A stretch of 64,000 nt of DNA, from assembly GCF_900103665.1 (NCBI RefSeq), contig NZ_FNGY01000014.1, positions 62,001-126,000 of the forward strand, given 5' to 3'. Shown here in pieces: positions 17,324 to 25,392 of this stretch; position 1 is the stretch's first letter, and every line of letters begins with the position of its first letter. The translations under genes and the position numbers were made by a program. Origin of the DNA: Pedobacter steynii. GTDB taxonomy: Bacteria > Bacteroidota > Bacteroidia > Sphingobacteriales > Sphingobacteriaceae. Below the pieces are notes generated by a model, which was given only the letters and a program-made list of their open reading frames with translations, was not told the DNA's origin and did no database searches.

Positions 17324-18130
17324 ATGACCAATCCAACTGAAATACTTCCCGGCGTGATCTTCTATTCCTACCTCTCCGCAGAACGGAAAGATAAAGTATG
17401 CTTCTGGAACCATCATACGCTGGTATTGATGGTTTCCGGGCAACTTCATTTAGAAACGGCTGACGAGCGCCTGGAGCTCAAAGCAGGTGAAATGCTGTTG
17501 GTAGGTAAAAATCAGCTGGGTACACTAACCAAAACACCTCTTCCCGGCCAGGGTTATGAGAGCATCGTGATCTGCCTTCAGGAAGATCTGTTACGCAAAA
17601 TAGCGCTGGAAGAACAGATCGACACCGGTCCTAAATACCTCGGTCCATCTAACGTACCCGTTCCATCCGATCCATTTCTTCTCGGCTATTTTCAATCCAT
17701 TATTCCCTATGCACACGCCATAGCAGGGACGCTCACAGAAGATATGGGTATCCTCAAAGTCAAAGAAGGCGTTAAACTATTATTACATAGCCTGCCGCAA
17801 TTGAGGTCATACTTATTCGATTTTGCAGCACCTCATAAAATTGATCTGGAGCGGTTTATGATGGCCAATTTCCATTTTAACGTCCCGGTTGAAAGATTTG
17901 CCCGGCTCACCGGACGCAGCCTGGCAGGCTTTAAACGCGATTTTGCAAAAACGTTTGGCCTGCCTCCCCGTCAATGGCTGTTAGATAAACGCCTTAAAGC
18001 GGCAAAGCATTTGATCGAGCAGAAACATCAAAAGCCATCGGCCATTTATTTAGATCTCGGCTTCGAAAGTCTGCCCCATTTTTCACGTTCGTTCAAACAA
18101 AAATTCGGTAAAGCACCGTCGCTGATTTGA
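17324..18130 (+). CDS. AraC-family transcriptional regulator
   Basis: This 268-residue protein has an N-terminal cupin-like region (about 25-90; WNHHTLVLMVSGQLHLETAD) and a C-terminal AraC helix-turn-helix pair (about 175-268; VERFARLTGRSLAGFKRDFA and LDLGFESLPHFSRSFKQKFG). Its ATG directly abuts the stop of the aldo/keto reductase with zero spacing, implying coupled translation. It probably regulates that reductase in response to a small molecule bound in the cupin part; the ligand is unknown. Confidence 0.88.
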   Translation: MTNPTEILPGVIFYSYLSAERKDKVCFWNHHTLVLMVSGQLHLETADERLELKAGEMLLVGKNQLGTLTKTPLPGQGYESIVICLQEDLLRKIALEEQIDTGPKYLGPSNVPVPSDPFLLGYFQSIIPYAHAIAGTLTEDMGILKVKEGVKLLLHSLPQLRSYLFDFAAPHKIDLERFMMANFHFNVPVERFARLTGRSLAGFKRDFAKTFGLPPRQWLLDKRLKAAKHLIEQKHQKPSAIYLDLGFESLPHFSRSFKQKFGKAPSLI

Positions 18131-18211
18131 TCATGCTACCTCACTACTATATTAAATACATAAACCTATTACCGTCAAAGATGGAAAGTATACTTTTCAG
18201 GGCAAGTTACA

Positions 18212-19186
18212 TTAAGCAGAGGGGATATTATACTTCTCCCTGTATGCAGTAGGTGTAAGGTCGGTGACTTTCTTAAATGCATCCCGGAAACTCTGAGTAT
18301 CGGTATATCCTACTATCACCATGACCTCCGAAACAGACCTGCGTCCCGTTTCCAAAAGTTTTTTGGCTGCTTCTATTTTGATGCGCTGCATATATTCAGC
18401 AACGGTAAGATGGGTTGCCTTCAGAAACCTACGCTCAAAAGTTCTTCTTGTGATGTGATATTTTTCGGCCAGATCGGTAACGGTTATTTTGTCTGTAAAA
18501 TTTTGTTCAATATAAGTCTGGATTTCTTTGATCAGCTCATCATCGTGTTTTTTAAATCCTTTAAATACCACAAACGGGGTTTGATTCACCTTATTGATGT
18601 CTACTACAAAATGCTTGGCAACCTGTATTGCTGTCGGCCTGTCCGTAAACTTTTCTATAAGGTATAACAGCAGGCTCCAGTAGGCATTGTTGCCTCCGCT
18701 TGAGTAAATCCCTTTATCAGCCGTAAAAATTTTATCCTCTACCAGCTGAACTGCCGGGTAATAACTTCTAAATTCGTTAGCATAATCCCAGTGTGTACTG
18801 CATTGTTTATTTTTAAGCAATCCGCTAAATGCCAATAAAAATGCACCTACACAAAAGCTGGCTATTTCTGTACCATTTTTATACTGGTCGGCTATCCAGC
18901 CCGCGTAATCCTTATTTAAATACGTAGCACTAATCATGTCGCCCGACATAGGTGGAATTACAATCAGATCATGTCGTTCCTCTTTATAAATCTGGCCATC
19001 CGGCCTGATGGTAAACAAACCGTTGTTCAATTGCACATCCTGTCCTTGTCCAACCAGTGAAATATTAAACAGTTCAGGCTTTCCCATTTGTTTGAGTAAA
19101 ATGTTGGTGTAGGCAAACGCATCATAGGTGTCGGTAATAGCTGCTAAAACCGCACGTTTTATTGCAAGTATAGAAATGTGGATCAT
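18212..19186 (-). CDS. GlxA-type regulator (DJ-1/PfpI domain plus AraC HTH)
   Basis: This 324-residue protein combines a DJ-1/PfpI-like domain (about 1-190, with the nucleophile-elbow-like ASFCVGAFLLAFSGLL) and an AraC-type DNA-binding region (about 215-320; LAEKYHITRRTFERRFLKAT and VGYTDTQSFRDAFKKVT). GlxA-family regulators use the first domain as a sensor and are usually not enzymes. It diverges from the VOC protein at 19313, and the 126-bp gap between them holds a candidate promoter. Control of the VOC and SRPBCC genes is a reasonable inference. Confidence 0.9.
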   Translation of the reverse strand: MIHISILAIKRAVLAAITDTYDAFAYTNILLKQMGKPELFNISLVGQGQDVQLNNGLFTIRPDGQIYKEERHDLIVIPPMSGDMISATYLNKDYAGWIADQYKNGTEIASFCVGAFLLAFSGLLKNKQCSTHWDYANEFRSYYPAVQLVEDKIFTADKGIYSSGGNNAYWSLLLYLIEKFTDRPTAIQVAKHFVVDINKVNQTPFVVFKGFKKHDDELIKEIQTYIEQNFTDKITVTDLAEKYHITRRTFERRFLKATHLTVAEYMQRIKIEAAKKLLETGRRSVSEVMVIVGYTDTQSFRDAFKKVTDLTPTAYREKYNIPSA

Positions 19187-19270
19187 TCAGTAAAAGTAGA
19201 AATTATCATTGTCGCATTCACCTGCCATACTATGTCGCATTTACCCATTATCACCTTTGTGAAATGCATT

Positions 19271-19278
19271 TATCTTTG
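19271..19278 (+). promoter_or_regulatory. Candidate -7 promoter element
   Basis: TATCTTTG matches the Bacteroidota -7 consensus TAnnTTTG, 34 bp before the ATG at 19313. No convincing -33 TTTG is found 19-21 bp upstream. Confidence 0.35.
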
Positions 19279-19312
19279 ATAAACATTTAAATCAATTAAT
19301 CTTTCTTTCATT

Positions 19313-19744
19313 ATGATTGGCACGAACACCTACCTCCATTTTATGGGCAACGCCCAAGAGGCATTTAATTTTTACAAATCAGTTTTTGGTGGTGAATTCA
19401 AAAATATTCAGCATTATAAAAACCTGGACAGCGGAAAAAAAATGTCACCCGAAGACCGGGAAAAACTCATTCACATTACATTACAAATTTCAGACGATAT
19501 CAGTATCATGGCTTCTGATATACTGGCCTCAATGGAAATGCCTTTTAACGCAGGAAACAATTTCCACATCTGTATGCATACAGAAAATGAACAGGAAGCC
19601 GATCGATTGTTCGGGGCACTTTCTGCAGAAGGCAGAATAGACATGCCGTTAAACAAAACATTCTGGGGGGCGTACTTTGGAATGTGTCTTGATAAATTTG
19701 GCATTCAATGGATGATCAATTTCGATAACCAGCAAGCAGGATAG
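19313..19744 (+). CDS. VOC-fold protein, PhnB/glyoxalase-like
   Basis: This 143-residue protein has the PhnB-type signature: NTYLHFMGNAQEAFNFYKSV near the start, then FGGEF, a central HICMHTENEQEADRLFGALS, and a C-terminal WGAYFGMCLDKFGIQWMINF. These small VOC proteins are metal-binding or degenerate relatives of glyoxalase and are often annotated 3-demethylubiquinone methyltransferase-like. The exact reaction is unknown. It lies 37 bp upstream of the SRPBCC gene and probably shares its transcript. Confidence 0.88.
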   Translation: MIGTNTYLHFMGNAQEAFNFYKSVFGGEFKNIQHYKNLDSGKKMSPEDREKLIHITLQISDDISIMASDILASMEMPFNAGNNFHICMHTENEQEADRLFGALSAEGRIDMPLNKTFWGAYFGMCLDKFGIQWMINFDNQQAG

Positions 19745-19781
19745 CGTTTTAAGCAATTGAAACAAAAAAATATAAACACGA

Positions 19782-20315
19782 ATGAAAATGATCATAAAAA
19801 TAATAGTTGTCATAATTGCCATTGTTTCTGTATGCCTGGTTATTGCCATGTTTTCCAAAAGCAAGTATACATTAACGCGTGAAATTACCATCAACCGATC
19901 TGTAGACGATGTTTTTGATTATGTCAGGTACTTAAAGAACCAGCCTGAATACAACAAATGGCTGTTGCTTGACCCAAATACAAAAATTGGATATAAGGGT
20001 GAATCCGATGGATTACCGGGTGCTATATTAACTTTTGAAAGTAAAAACAGTAAAACAGGTAAAGGTGAATTTGAAATTAAAAAAGTAACAACTGGCGAAA
20101 GACTTGATTTTGAGATTCGTTTCCTCGCTTTTACAGCCAACGGATATATTGCCGCGAAGGCCCTCTCACCAAATTCAACAAAGCTGACCTGGATATACAA
20201 CAGTGGCATGAACTGGCCGGTTAATTTCGTGCTTTTGTTTATGGATATGGATAAAATCATCGGTAATGACATTGCAGAGAGCCTGAGAAATATGAAACAC
20301 AGGCTAGAATCATAA
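19782..20315 (+). CDS. SRPBCC-family protein with N-terminal membrane anchor
   Basis: This 177-residue protein begins with a strong transmembrane or uncleaved signal helix (IIVVIIAIVSVCLVIAMFS). A START/polyketide-cyclase-like domain follows (about 28-175), opening YTLTREITINRSVDDVFDYV and showing the typical TKLTWIYNSGMNWPVNF pattern. Such domains bind hydrophobic ligands in a deep cavity. It is the second gene of a two-gene unit with the VOC protein, ahead of a hairpin at 20381. No ligand can be inferred. Confidence 0.82.
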   Translation: MKMIIKIIVVIIAIVSVCLVIAMFSKSKYTLTREITINRSVDDVFDYVRYLKNQPEYNKWLLLDPNTKIGYKGESDGLPGAILTFESKNSKTGKGEFEIKKVTTGERLDFEIRFLAFTANGYIAAKALSPNSTKLTWIYNSGMNWPVNFVLLFMDMDKIIGNDIAESLRNMKHRLES

Positions 20316-20380
20316 CATCTCCTCCATATTCAAAGCATTCATATCGAGATCCACTACCAGCCATTTAGTTTTAATAGATA

Positions 20381-20424
20381 AGGTCAGATTATATCTTCTG
20401 CAATAGATGTAATCTGACCTTTTG
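20381..20424 (+). terminator. Hairpin related to the 5417 element
   Basis: Arms 20381-20396 and 20405-20420 pair over 16 bp with one mismatch around an 8-nt loop and are followed by TTTT. It should terminate the VOC/SRPBCC transcript. Sixteen of its first 19 bases match the 5' arm at 5417. The rest of the 20316-20729 gap holds the candidate ECF promoter and no gene. Confidence 0.7.
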
Positions 20425-20690
20425 GTATTCATAAACAAAAAAACCGAAAACAAACCATATCAGCTTATTTTCAGTTAATTATGTAAATTTCCCTATTGAT
20501 GATTATTGATATTTCGTAGCTTTACTTTCAATACAAAATACGAAACCGGGCCTTTCTGTAACCATTTCTTTATCAATGTATATAAGAACATTACTTTGAT
20601 TTCAAAAATCTGAAACTTTCGTCTATTTTTGAGTTACCTGCAAGCATATCGAAATCCCAATTCCAAAAAAATCTTGTGAAAATCAAATAG

Positions 20691-20719
20691 TTTTGCAACC
20701 GACGTTAAACTTTTTTGTC
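20691..20719 (+). promoter_or_regulatory. Candidate ECF promoter of the sigma operon
   Basis: TTTTGCAACCGA (20691-20702) and GTC (20717-20719) are separated by 16 bp counted from AACC. The same 12-mer and the same spacing to GTC recur at 21740. AAC-type -35 and GTC-type -10 elements are typical of ECF sigma targets, so the sigma gene probably activates itself. The ATG is only 10 bp past GTC, implying a nearly leaderless message. Confidence 0.6.
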
Positions 20720-20729
20720 TTATTGAAAT

Positions 20730-21308
20730 ATGGGCAATGAAAGCAACCTATTTTCTGACAAACTATTAGTAGAAAAAATATTGAGTGGAAACACGCAGGA
20801 TTTTGCTATGGTAGTGAAAAATACAGAAAGATTGGTCGCCCAAATTGTTCGGAAAATGGTTGCAAACCAAGAAGATCAGAAAGACCTTGTGCAGGATATT
20901 TATCTAAAAGCCTATCAAAGCCTGCCATCATTCAAATTTCAGTCTAAGTTATCAACCTGGATTGCTACTATTGCTTACAATACGACCATAAACTATCTTG
21001 AAAAAAAGAAAATTCCCCTGTGCGACATTGACAGCGTGCAGGAAAGCAAATTTGTACTGCAGGAAAACGTAGAAAAAGGAATTTTCAAAAAAGAAACCGC
21101 ACAAATACTTAACAACGAAATCAATAAGCTCTCCCCTTTGTACAAAACGTTAATATCGCTTTACCATATAGAAGAATTGCCCAACAGGGAAATTGCTGAA
21201 ATTACCAGTTTGCCGAAAGGTACCATAAAGAGTTATTTATACAGAGCAAGAAAAATACTGAAAGAAAACATTGAAAACAATTATAAAATGGATAGCTATG
21301 GACAATAA
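20730..21308 (+). CDS. ECF-type RNA polymerase sigma factor
   Basis: This 192-residue protein has sigma-70 region 2 (about 20-90; NQEDQKDLVQDIYLKAYQSL, FKFQSKLSTWIATIAYNTTI) and region 4 (about 130-185; LYHIEELPNREIAEITSLPK, GTIKSYLYRARKILK). It redirects RNA polymerase to a small regulon. The next gene, an anti-sigma candidate, starts inside its last codons. Promoter-like motifs before this gene and before the gene at 21799 suggest autoregulation. Confidence 0.94.
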   Translation: MGNESNLFSDKLLVEKILSGNTQDFAMVVKNTERLVAQIVRKMVANQEDQKDLVQDIYLKAYQSLPSFKFQSKLSTWIATIAYNTTINYLEKKKIPLCDIDSVQESKFVLQENVEKGIFKKETAQILNNEINKLSPLYKTLISLYHIEELPNREIAEITSLPKGTIKSYLYRARKILKENIENNYKMDSYGQ

Positions 21309-21738
21309 TCATTTGACTGACGACATCATACAAGCCTATATTGAGCAGGAAGTAGCCGATAACAACATAGCTTTACATATTTCAGCATGTGCTGTCTGTA
21401 AAGCTAAACTGGAATCGTATCAGATTTTAATGCGTGCAATGGGTAACATCGAACCTGAAACTTTTTCTTTTGATGCGACAGCCCTTGTAATGCAAAAAAT
21501 TGAGCAATCTGAAAACAAGAAAATAACAATCGGCAGTTATGCCTTAACTGCATTTTTGGCAATTTTAATTTTGGGTGTTTTTGTAATTTGCATTCCTCTT
21601 ATAAGGCCTGTTTTTCAGCTCTTTCATGCGATGATTGCTAATGCATTAATAGTAGTGTCTGCTCTTAGTGTTTTTATTTTCTTATTGACAGCTGTTTTCA
21701 GGCAATACAAGCAAAAGGAAATGTTGCTTACAGCATAA
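21298..21738 (+). CDS. Putative membrane anti-sigma factor with ZAS-like motif
   Basis: I chose ATG 21298, which overlaps the sigma-factor stop; an upstream ATG at 21271 would lie deep inside that gene. The 146-residue product has an N-terminal cytosolic part with HISACAVC (H-x3-C-x2-C, the zinc-binding anti-sigma signature) and two transmembrane helices at about residues 76-98 and 115-137. Anti-sigma factors hold ECF sigma factors at the membrane until a signal arrives. Position and motif agree. The extracytoplasmic part is very short, so the signal may be sensed within the membrane or through the next gene product. Confidence 0.8.
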   Translation: MDNNHLTDDIIQAYIEQEVADNNIALHISACAVCKAKLESYQILMRAMGNIEPETFSFDATALVMQKIEQSENKKITIGSYALTAFLAILILGVFVICIPLIRPVFQLFHAMIANALIVVSALSVFIFLLTAVFRQYKQKEMLLTA

Positions 21739-21739
21739 A

Positions 21740-21768
21740 TTTTGCAACCGAAATATTAGCTGCCGGTC
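21740..21768 (+). promoter_or_regulatory. Second candidate ECF promoter
   Basis: TTTTGCAACCGA (21740-21751) followed at the same 16-bp spacing (from AACC) by GTC (21766-21768) repeats the motif upstream of the sigma gene. It lies 30 bp before the ATG at 21799. It suggests that the membrane protein, and perhaps the serine hydrolase beyond it, belong to the sigma regulon. Confidence 0.6.
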
Positions 21769-21798
21769 TAATCAGATAGAATTCAAAATTTAAATAAA

Positions 21799-22269
21799 AT
21801 GAAAAAATTAATTTTAAGTAGTATGGGCTTTTCATCATCTATTTTTGTTTTTGCACAAGAAAAAACGAATGGTGTTCCTGCTTCCTCACTACCGAATTTA
21901 AACCAAAATATAATGGAATCAGCAAATCAAAACCTTCATATCGAAACTATTGTTTCCCTTATTTTAATTGGATTATTGGTTTTTTTTACAATTTCTATAC
22001 TACAATATATTTTAGAACATCGTCTGAAAAATAAAATTATTGACAGGGGAGTTTCTGAACAATTATCAGCCTCCATTCTTGAAAAAAACGGTAAAAACAA
22101 ATACGATGAAGCCATGAAGTTAGCAATTTTGCTATGTAGCATTGGAGTTGGTTTAATCTTGACATACTGCACGATGCCTTTGCACATTCATTCCCTTGCT
22201 ATCATGGCATTTAGTATTGGTGCTGGTTATTTAGGTTATTTTTTCTACTTGAAAAATCAAAATAGATAG
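21799..22269 (+). CDS. Small membrane protein of the ECF cluster
   Basis: This 156-residue product begins with a probable signal peptide (MKKLILSSMGFSSSIFVFAQ) and has three membrane helices at about residues 52-72, 105-124 and 130-150. A charged loop of about 30 residues follows the first helix. It resembles the DUF6249-type membrane proteins that often accompany Bacteroidota ECF sigma factors, but that assignment is tentative. It follows the anti-sigma gene by 60 bp, with its own ECF-like promoter in the gap. Confidence 0.7.
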   Translation: MKKLILSSMGFSSSIFVFAQEKTNGVPASSLPNLNQNIMESANQNLHIETIVSLILIGLLVFFTISILQYILEHRLKNKIIDRGVSEQLSASILEKNGKNKYDEAMKLAILLCSIGVGLILTYCTMPLHIHSLAIMAFSIGAGYLGYFFYLKNQNR

Positions 22270-22376
22270 TTTTCAACCCATAACATTTTTGTACAATATC
22301 AACAACTTCATCAGGTGGTGGAGAAGGAAAGGTATTGCCTTGTAAAAACGAAAAATCAATTTTAAAACATAAAACA

Positions 22377-23765
22377 ATGAAGTATAAAATCACATTCGTA
22401 TTCCTGTTTGCTGTTCAGATACTATTTGGGCAAAAAAATATTCAAAGCATAGACAGCTTGCTAAGTTCCTTATATGCAAAGAGCAGAATAAATGGCAATG
22501 TACTAATTGCAGACAAAGGCAATATCATTTACAATAAAAGTTTTGGCATGGCTAATGAAAGTACCAGGCAAGAATTAAATGAAAATTCCATTTTTGATTT
22601 AGCTTCAGTCTCCAAACAGTTTACGGCAATGGGTATTATGCTGTTGAAAGAAAAGGGGAAATTAAAATTGGATGAGCCGTTTTCAACATACATTCCCGAG
22701 TTATCTTTTTACAAAGGCGTTAGCATAAGACATTTACTCAACCATACCGGAGGTTTACCTGACTATATGGAAATATTTGAAAAGTCATTTGACAAAACCA
22801 AAATAGCTACCAATAAAGATATCATAGATTATTTTTCCAAAGAAAAACCAGAAGCATTGTTTGCTCCAAATTCCAAATGGGAATACAGTAATACCGGATA
22901 TGCCCTATTGGCAAGTATTATTGAAAGAGTTTACGGATTAAAATACGGTGATTTTCTATCGAAGTATATTTTTAAACCTTTAGAAATGAAAAGTACATTT
23001 GTACAAAAAAATAAACATCCATCAAATGAAATTAAAAATCTGGCACATTCCTATGCATATTCGGATAGTTTGAAGTCATTAGTTCTTACTAATGAATTGG
23101 AAGAATATAATTACGTAAAAATGTTTAGCGGTATCGTAGGCGATGGTGGAGTTTTTTCTACTGTATTGGACTTATTAAAATGGGACAGATCCTTATATAC
23201 GGATAGACTTATCTCCGCAGAAGGAAAAAAAGAAATGTTCAGACCGGCTGTATTGGCTGACGGTTCCAATTTTAATTATGGATATGGTTGGCAACTCGAC
23301 AGTAACGAAGTGTTTGGTAAGGTAGTATCACATACCGGTGGTTGGGCTGGTTATCTTACTTTAAACGAGCTACATATTGATAATGACAAAACAATCATTA
23401 TACTTTTTAATCACAAAGGGTCAGAAATTGTCAACAAAACCATTCGCTATGCATTATATGAGTTACCAGAGCCAAATCCGACAGGTAAAAAGGAAATAAT
23501 TTTAACGCCAGAACAGCTCAACGAAATTGCAGGGGTTTACCAAATTCAAGAAGGAATGGAGTTTTTCATTACTTTGAATGGAGATAAGCCTTACGCATCT
23601 ATGACAAATCAAACGCCGTTAAGAATTTACGCTGAAAGCGAAACTTCGTTTTTCTTAAAAGAATTTGATGCCACAATCCTATTCGAAAAAGATGAAAACG
23701 GAAATGTTTGCAAACTCACTTTTTCTCAGGGGAAGCATAAAATGAAGGCAAAAAAAATTAAATAG
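22377..23765 (+). CDS. Secreted serine hydrolase (beta-lactamase/class C fold)
   Basis: I chose ATG 22377 (462 aa) over an upstream in-frame ATG at 22335 because it starts a proper signal peptide (MKYKITFVFLFAVQILFGQ). All three catalytic motifs are intact: SVSK in LASVSKQFTAMGIMLL, YSN in WEYSNTGYALLA, and HTGG in VSHTGGWAGY. A C-terminal beta-domain of about 100 residues follows. It is likely a periplasmic peptidase or esterase acting on cell-wall or small amide/ester substrates. It closes the sigma/anti-sigma/membrane protein cluster, which implies an envelope-stress context. Confidence 0.9.
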   Translation: MKYKITFVFLFAVQILFGQKNIQSIDSLLSSLYAKSRINGNVLIADKGNIIYNKSFGMANESTRQELNENSIFDLASVSKQFTAMGIMLLKEKGKLKLDEPFSTYIPELSFYKGVSIRHLLNHTGGLPDYMEIFEKSFDKTKIATNKDIIDYFSKEKPEALFAPNSKWEYSNTGYALLASIIERVYGLKYGDFLSKYIFKPLEMKSTFVQKNKHPSNEIKNLAHSYAYSDSLKSLVLTNELEEYNYVKMFSGIVGDGGVFSTVLDLLKWDRSLYTDRLISAEGKKEMFRPAVLADGSNFNYGYGWQLDSNEVFGKVVSHTGGWAGYLTLNELHIDNDKTIIILFNHKGSEIVNKTIRYALYELPEPNPTGKKEIILTPEQLNEIAGVYQIQEGMEFFITLNGDKPYASMTNQTPLRIYAESETSFFLKEFDATILFEKDENGNVCKLTFSQGKHKMKAKKIK

Positions 23766-23780
23766 TGAAGCATACCAAAA

Positions 23781-23820
23781 CAGAGAAGCAAATAAAATTT
23801 ATCTGCTTCTCTGAAATTTT
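23781..23820 (+). terminator. Intrinsic terminator between convergent genes
   Basis: Arms CAGAGAAGCA (23781-23790) and TGCTTCTCTG (23804-23813) are a perfect 10-bp stem followed by a T-rich run. It ends the ECF cluster and faces the 3' end of mnmE. Confidence 0.82.
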
Positions 23821-23866
23821 TGTTTGTAGTATCGATTGGAATTGAATCTTAAATACTGGTTTTCAG

Positions 23867-25237
23867 CTACTTGCCGATACAGAACTTACTAAATATGTTC
23901 TCCAGCAAGTCATCAGTAGTAACGGCCCCTGTGATCTCACCAAGGTAATAAAGCGCCTGTTTTATATCCATGGCCAGAAAATCCGAAGTCACCGGATTCA
24001 ACAATCCATTCGCAACACTGCTCAGTGCCACCTGCGTTTTCTGCAAGGCTTCCACATGTCTGATGTTCGTTACCATGGTATGGTTTGCAGAAAGCTTATC
24101 TCCTACCGCAGTATTATAGATCAATTCTTTCAATTCCTCGATCCCCTGATTCTCTTTCGCAGAGATAGAAATAAAATTGATATCCGAAGGAAGATTTAAT
24201 TCTTTAAGCCTATCACTATAAGAAAGGTCCATTTTATTCGCTACAGCAACAAAGGATACTCCCGGTTTGTGCAAACTCTTGATATCCTCCTTTATCTCCG
24301 AAGCAGAAAGGTTCAGCACATCAAACAAATACACCAACACTGCAGACTGACTAATCTTCTGCATCGTTTTCTCTACTCCTATCGCTTCAATCGTATCTGT
24401 AGCCTCTCTGATCCCTGCCGTATCGATCAACCGGAAATTAATTCCGTTGATATTTAAGACCTCTTCAATCGTATCTCTTGTTGTTCCCGCAATTTCACTT
24501 ACAATTGCCCTGTCTTCATTTAACAACGCATTTAACAAAGTTGATTTACCGGCATTTGGTCGACCGGCAATTACGGTATTGATTCCTTCCTTAATCACGT
24601 TTCCTAATTCAAAAGAACGGATCAGTTTATTGATCACTAAAGTGATCTTGTTAATCAGATCCTGTAACTGGTCTCTGTTGGCAAACTCCACATCCTCTTC
24701 AGAGAAATCCAGCTCCAGTTCTATCATCGAAGCAAAATGAATCAATTGTTCCCTTAACAAATTAAGCTCGGTACTAAAACCTCCTCTTAACTGGTTCATG
24801 GCCACGCTATGCGCTGCCTGAGAATCCGAGGAAATCAAATCTGCAACTGCTTCTGCCTGAGAAAGGTCTAATCCTCCGTTTAAAAACGCCCTTAAAGTAA
24901 ACTCTCCGGGTTTAGCCGCCGATGCTCCTCTTCTGATCAATAAAGAAATGATCTGTTGAATGATATAATTTGACCCATGACAGGAAATCTCTACCACATT
25001 CTCTTTTGTATAAGATTTCGGGGCGACAAACAAACTGACCACCACCTCATCAATCACCATATCTCCATCTTTGATCAACCCAAAATGCAGCGTATGAGAA
25101 TCCTGCTTCAGCAGGTCTTTTCCACTAAAAACTGAATTTGTGATAGAGATTGCGTCCTTACCTGAAAGGCGGATTACACCTATCGCCCCGATTCCGGGCG
25201 GCGTAGATAAGGCAACTATGGTTTCGTTACTGATCAT
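23867..25237 (-). CDS. mnmE: tRNA modification GTPase MnmE
   Basis: This 456-residue protein has an N-terminal tetrahydrofolate-binding domain (1-120; ISNETIVALSTPPGIGAIGV), a helical domain, and an inserted GTPase domain with GRPNAGKST (P-loop), DTAG and NKMD. It ends in the invariant CIGK. With MnmG it adds the carboxymethylaminomethyl group to U34 of tRNAs reading split codon boxes. Length and motifs are standard. It is transcribed alone on the minus strand, and its upstream region contains one of the two repeats that bracket the sugar operon. Confidence 0.98.
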   Translation of the reverse strand: MISNETIVALSTPPGIGAIGVIRLSGKDAISITNSVFSGKDLLKQDSHTLHFGLIKDGDMVIDEVVVSLFVAPKSYTKENVVEISCHGSNYIIQQIISLLIRRGASAAKPGEFTLRAFLNGGLDLSQAEAVADLISSDSQAAHSVAMNQLRGGFSTELNLLREQLIHFASMIELELDFSEEDVEFANRDQLQDLINKITLVINKLIRSFELGNVIKEGINTVIAGRPNAGKSTLLNALLNEDRAIVSEIAGTTRDTIEEVLNINGINFRLIDTAGIREATDTIEAIGVEKTMQKISQSAVLVYLFDVLNLSASEIKEDIKSLHKPGVSFVAVANKMDLSYSDRLKELNLPSDINFISISAKENQGIEELKELIYNTAVGDKLSANHTMVTNIRHVEALQKTQVALSSVANGLLNPVTSDFLAMDIKQALYYLGEITGAVTTDDLLENIFSKFCIGK

Positions 25238-25271
25238 AAAAAGAAATATACTGTGTTTTGATTATTTACAA

Positions 25272-25370
25272 AACTAGCCAAACATTTCATACCTCATCGT
25301 CTTTACCTTTTGAAAAAACAAATAAACTACAATTCAAGCACTGCTTTCGCTCTTTATCTAACTTAAAAGC
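25272..25370. repeat. About 99-bp direct repeat, copy R1
   Basis: It matches 33346-33444 at close to 90 percent identity in the same orientation, with an identical 20-bp core and one single-base gap. It lies between the mnmE start and the 3' end of the GH38-like gene. Together with R2 it brackets the five-gene sugar operon. Confidence 0.88.
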
Positions 25371-25392
25371 GGGCAACATCAAAAAATGCCAT

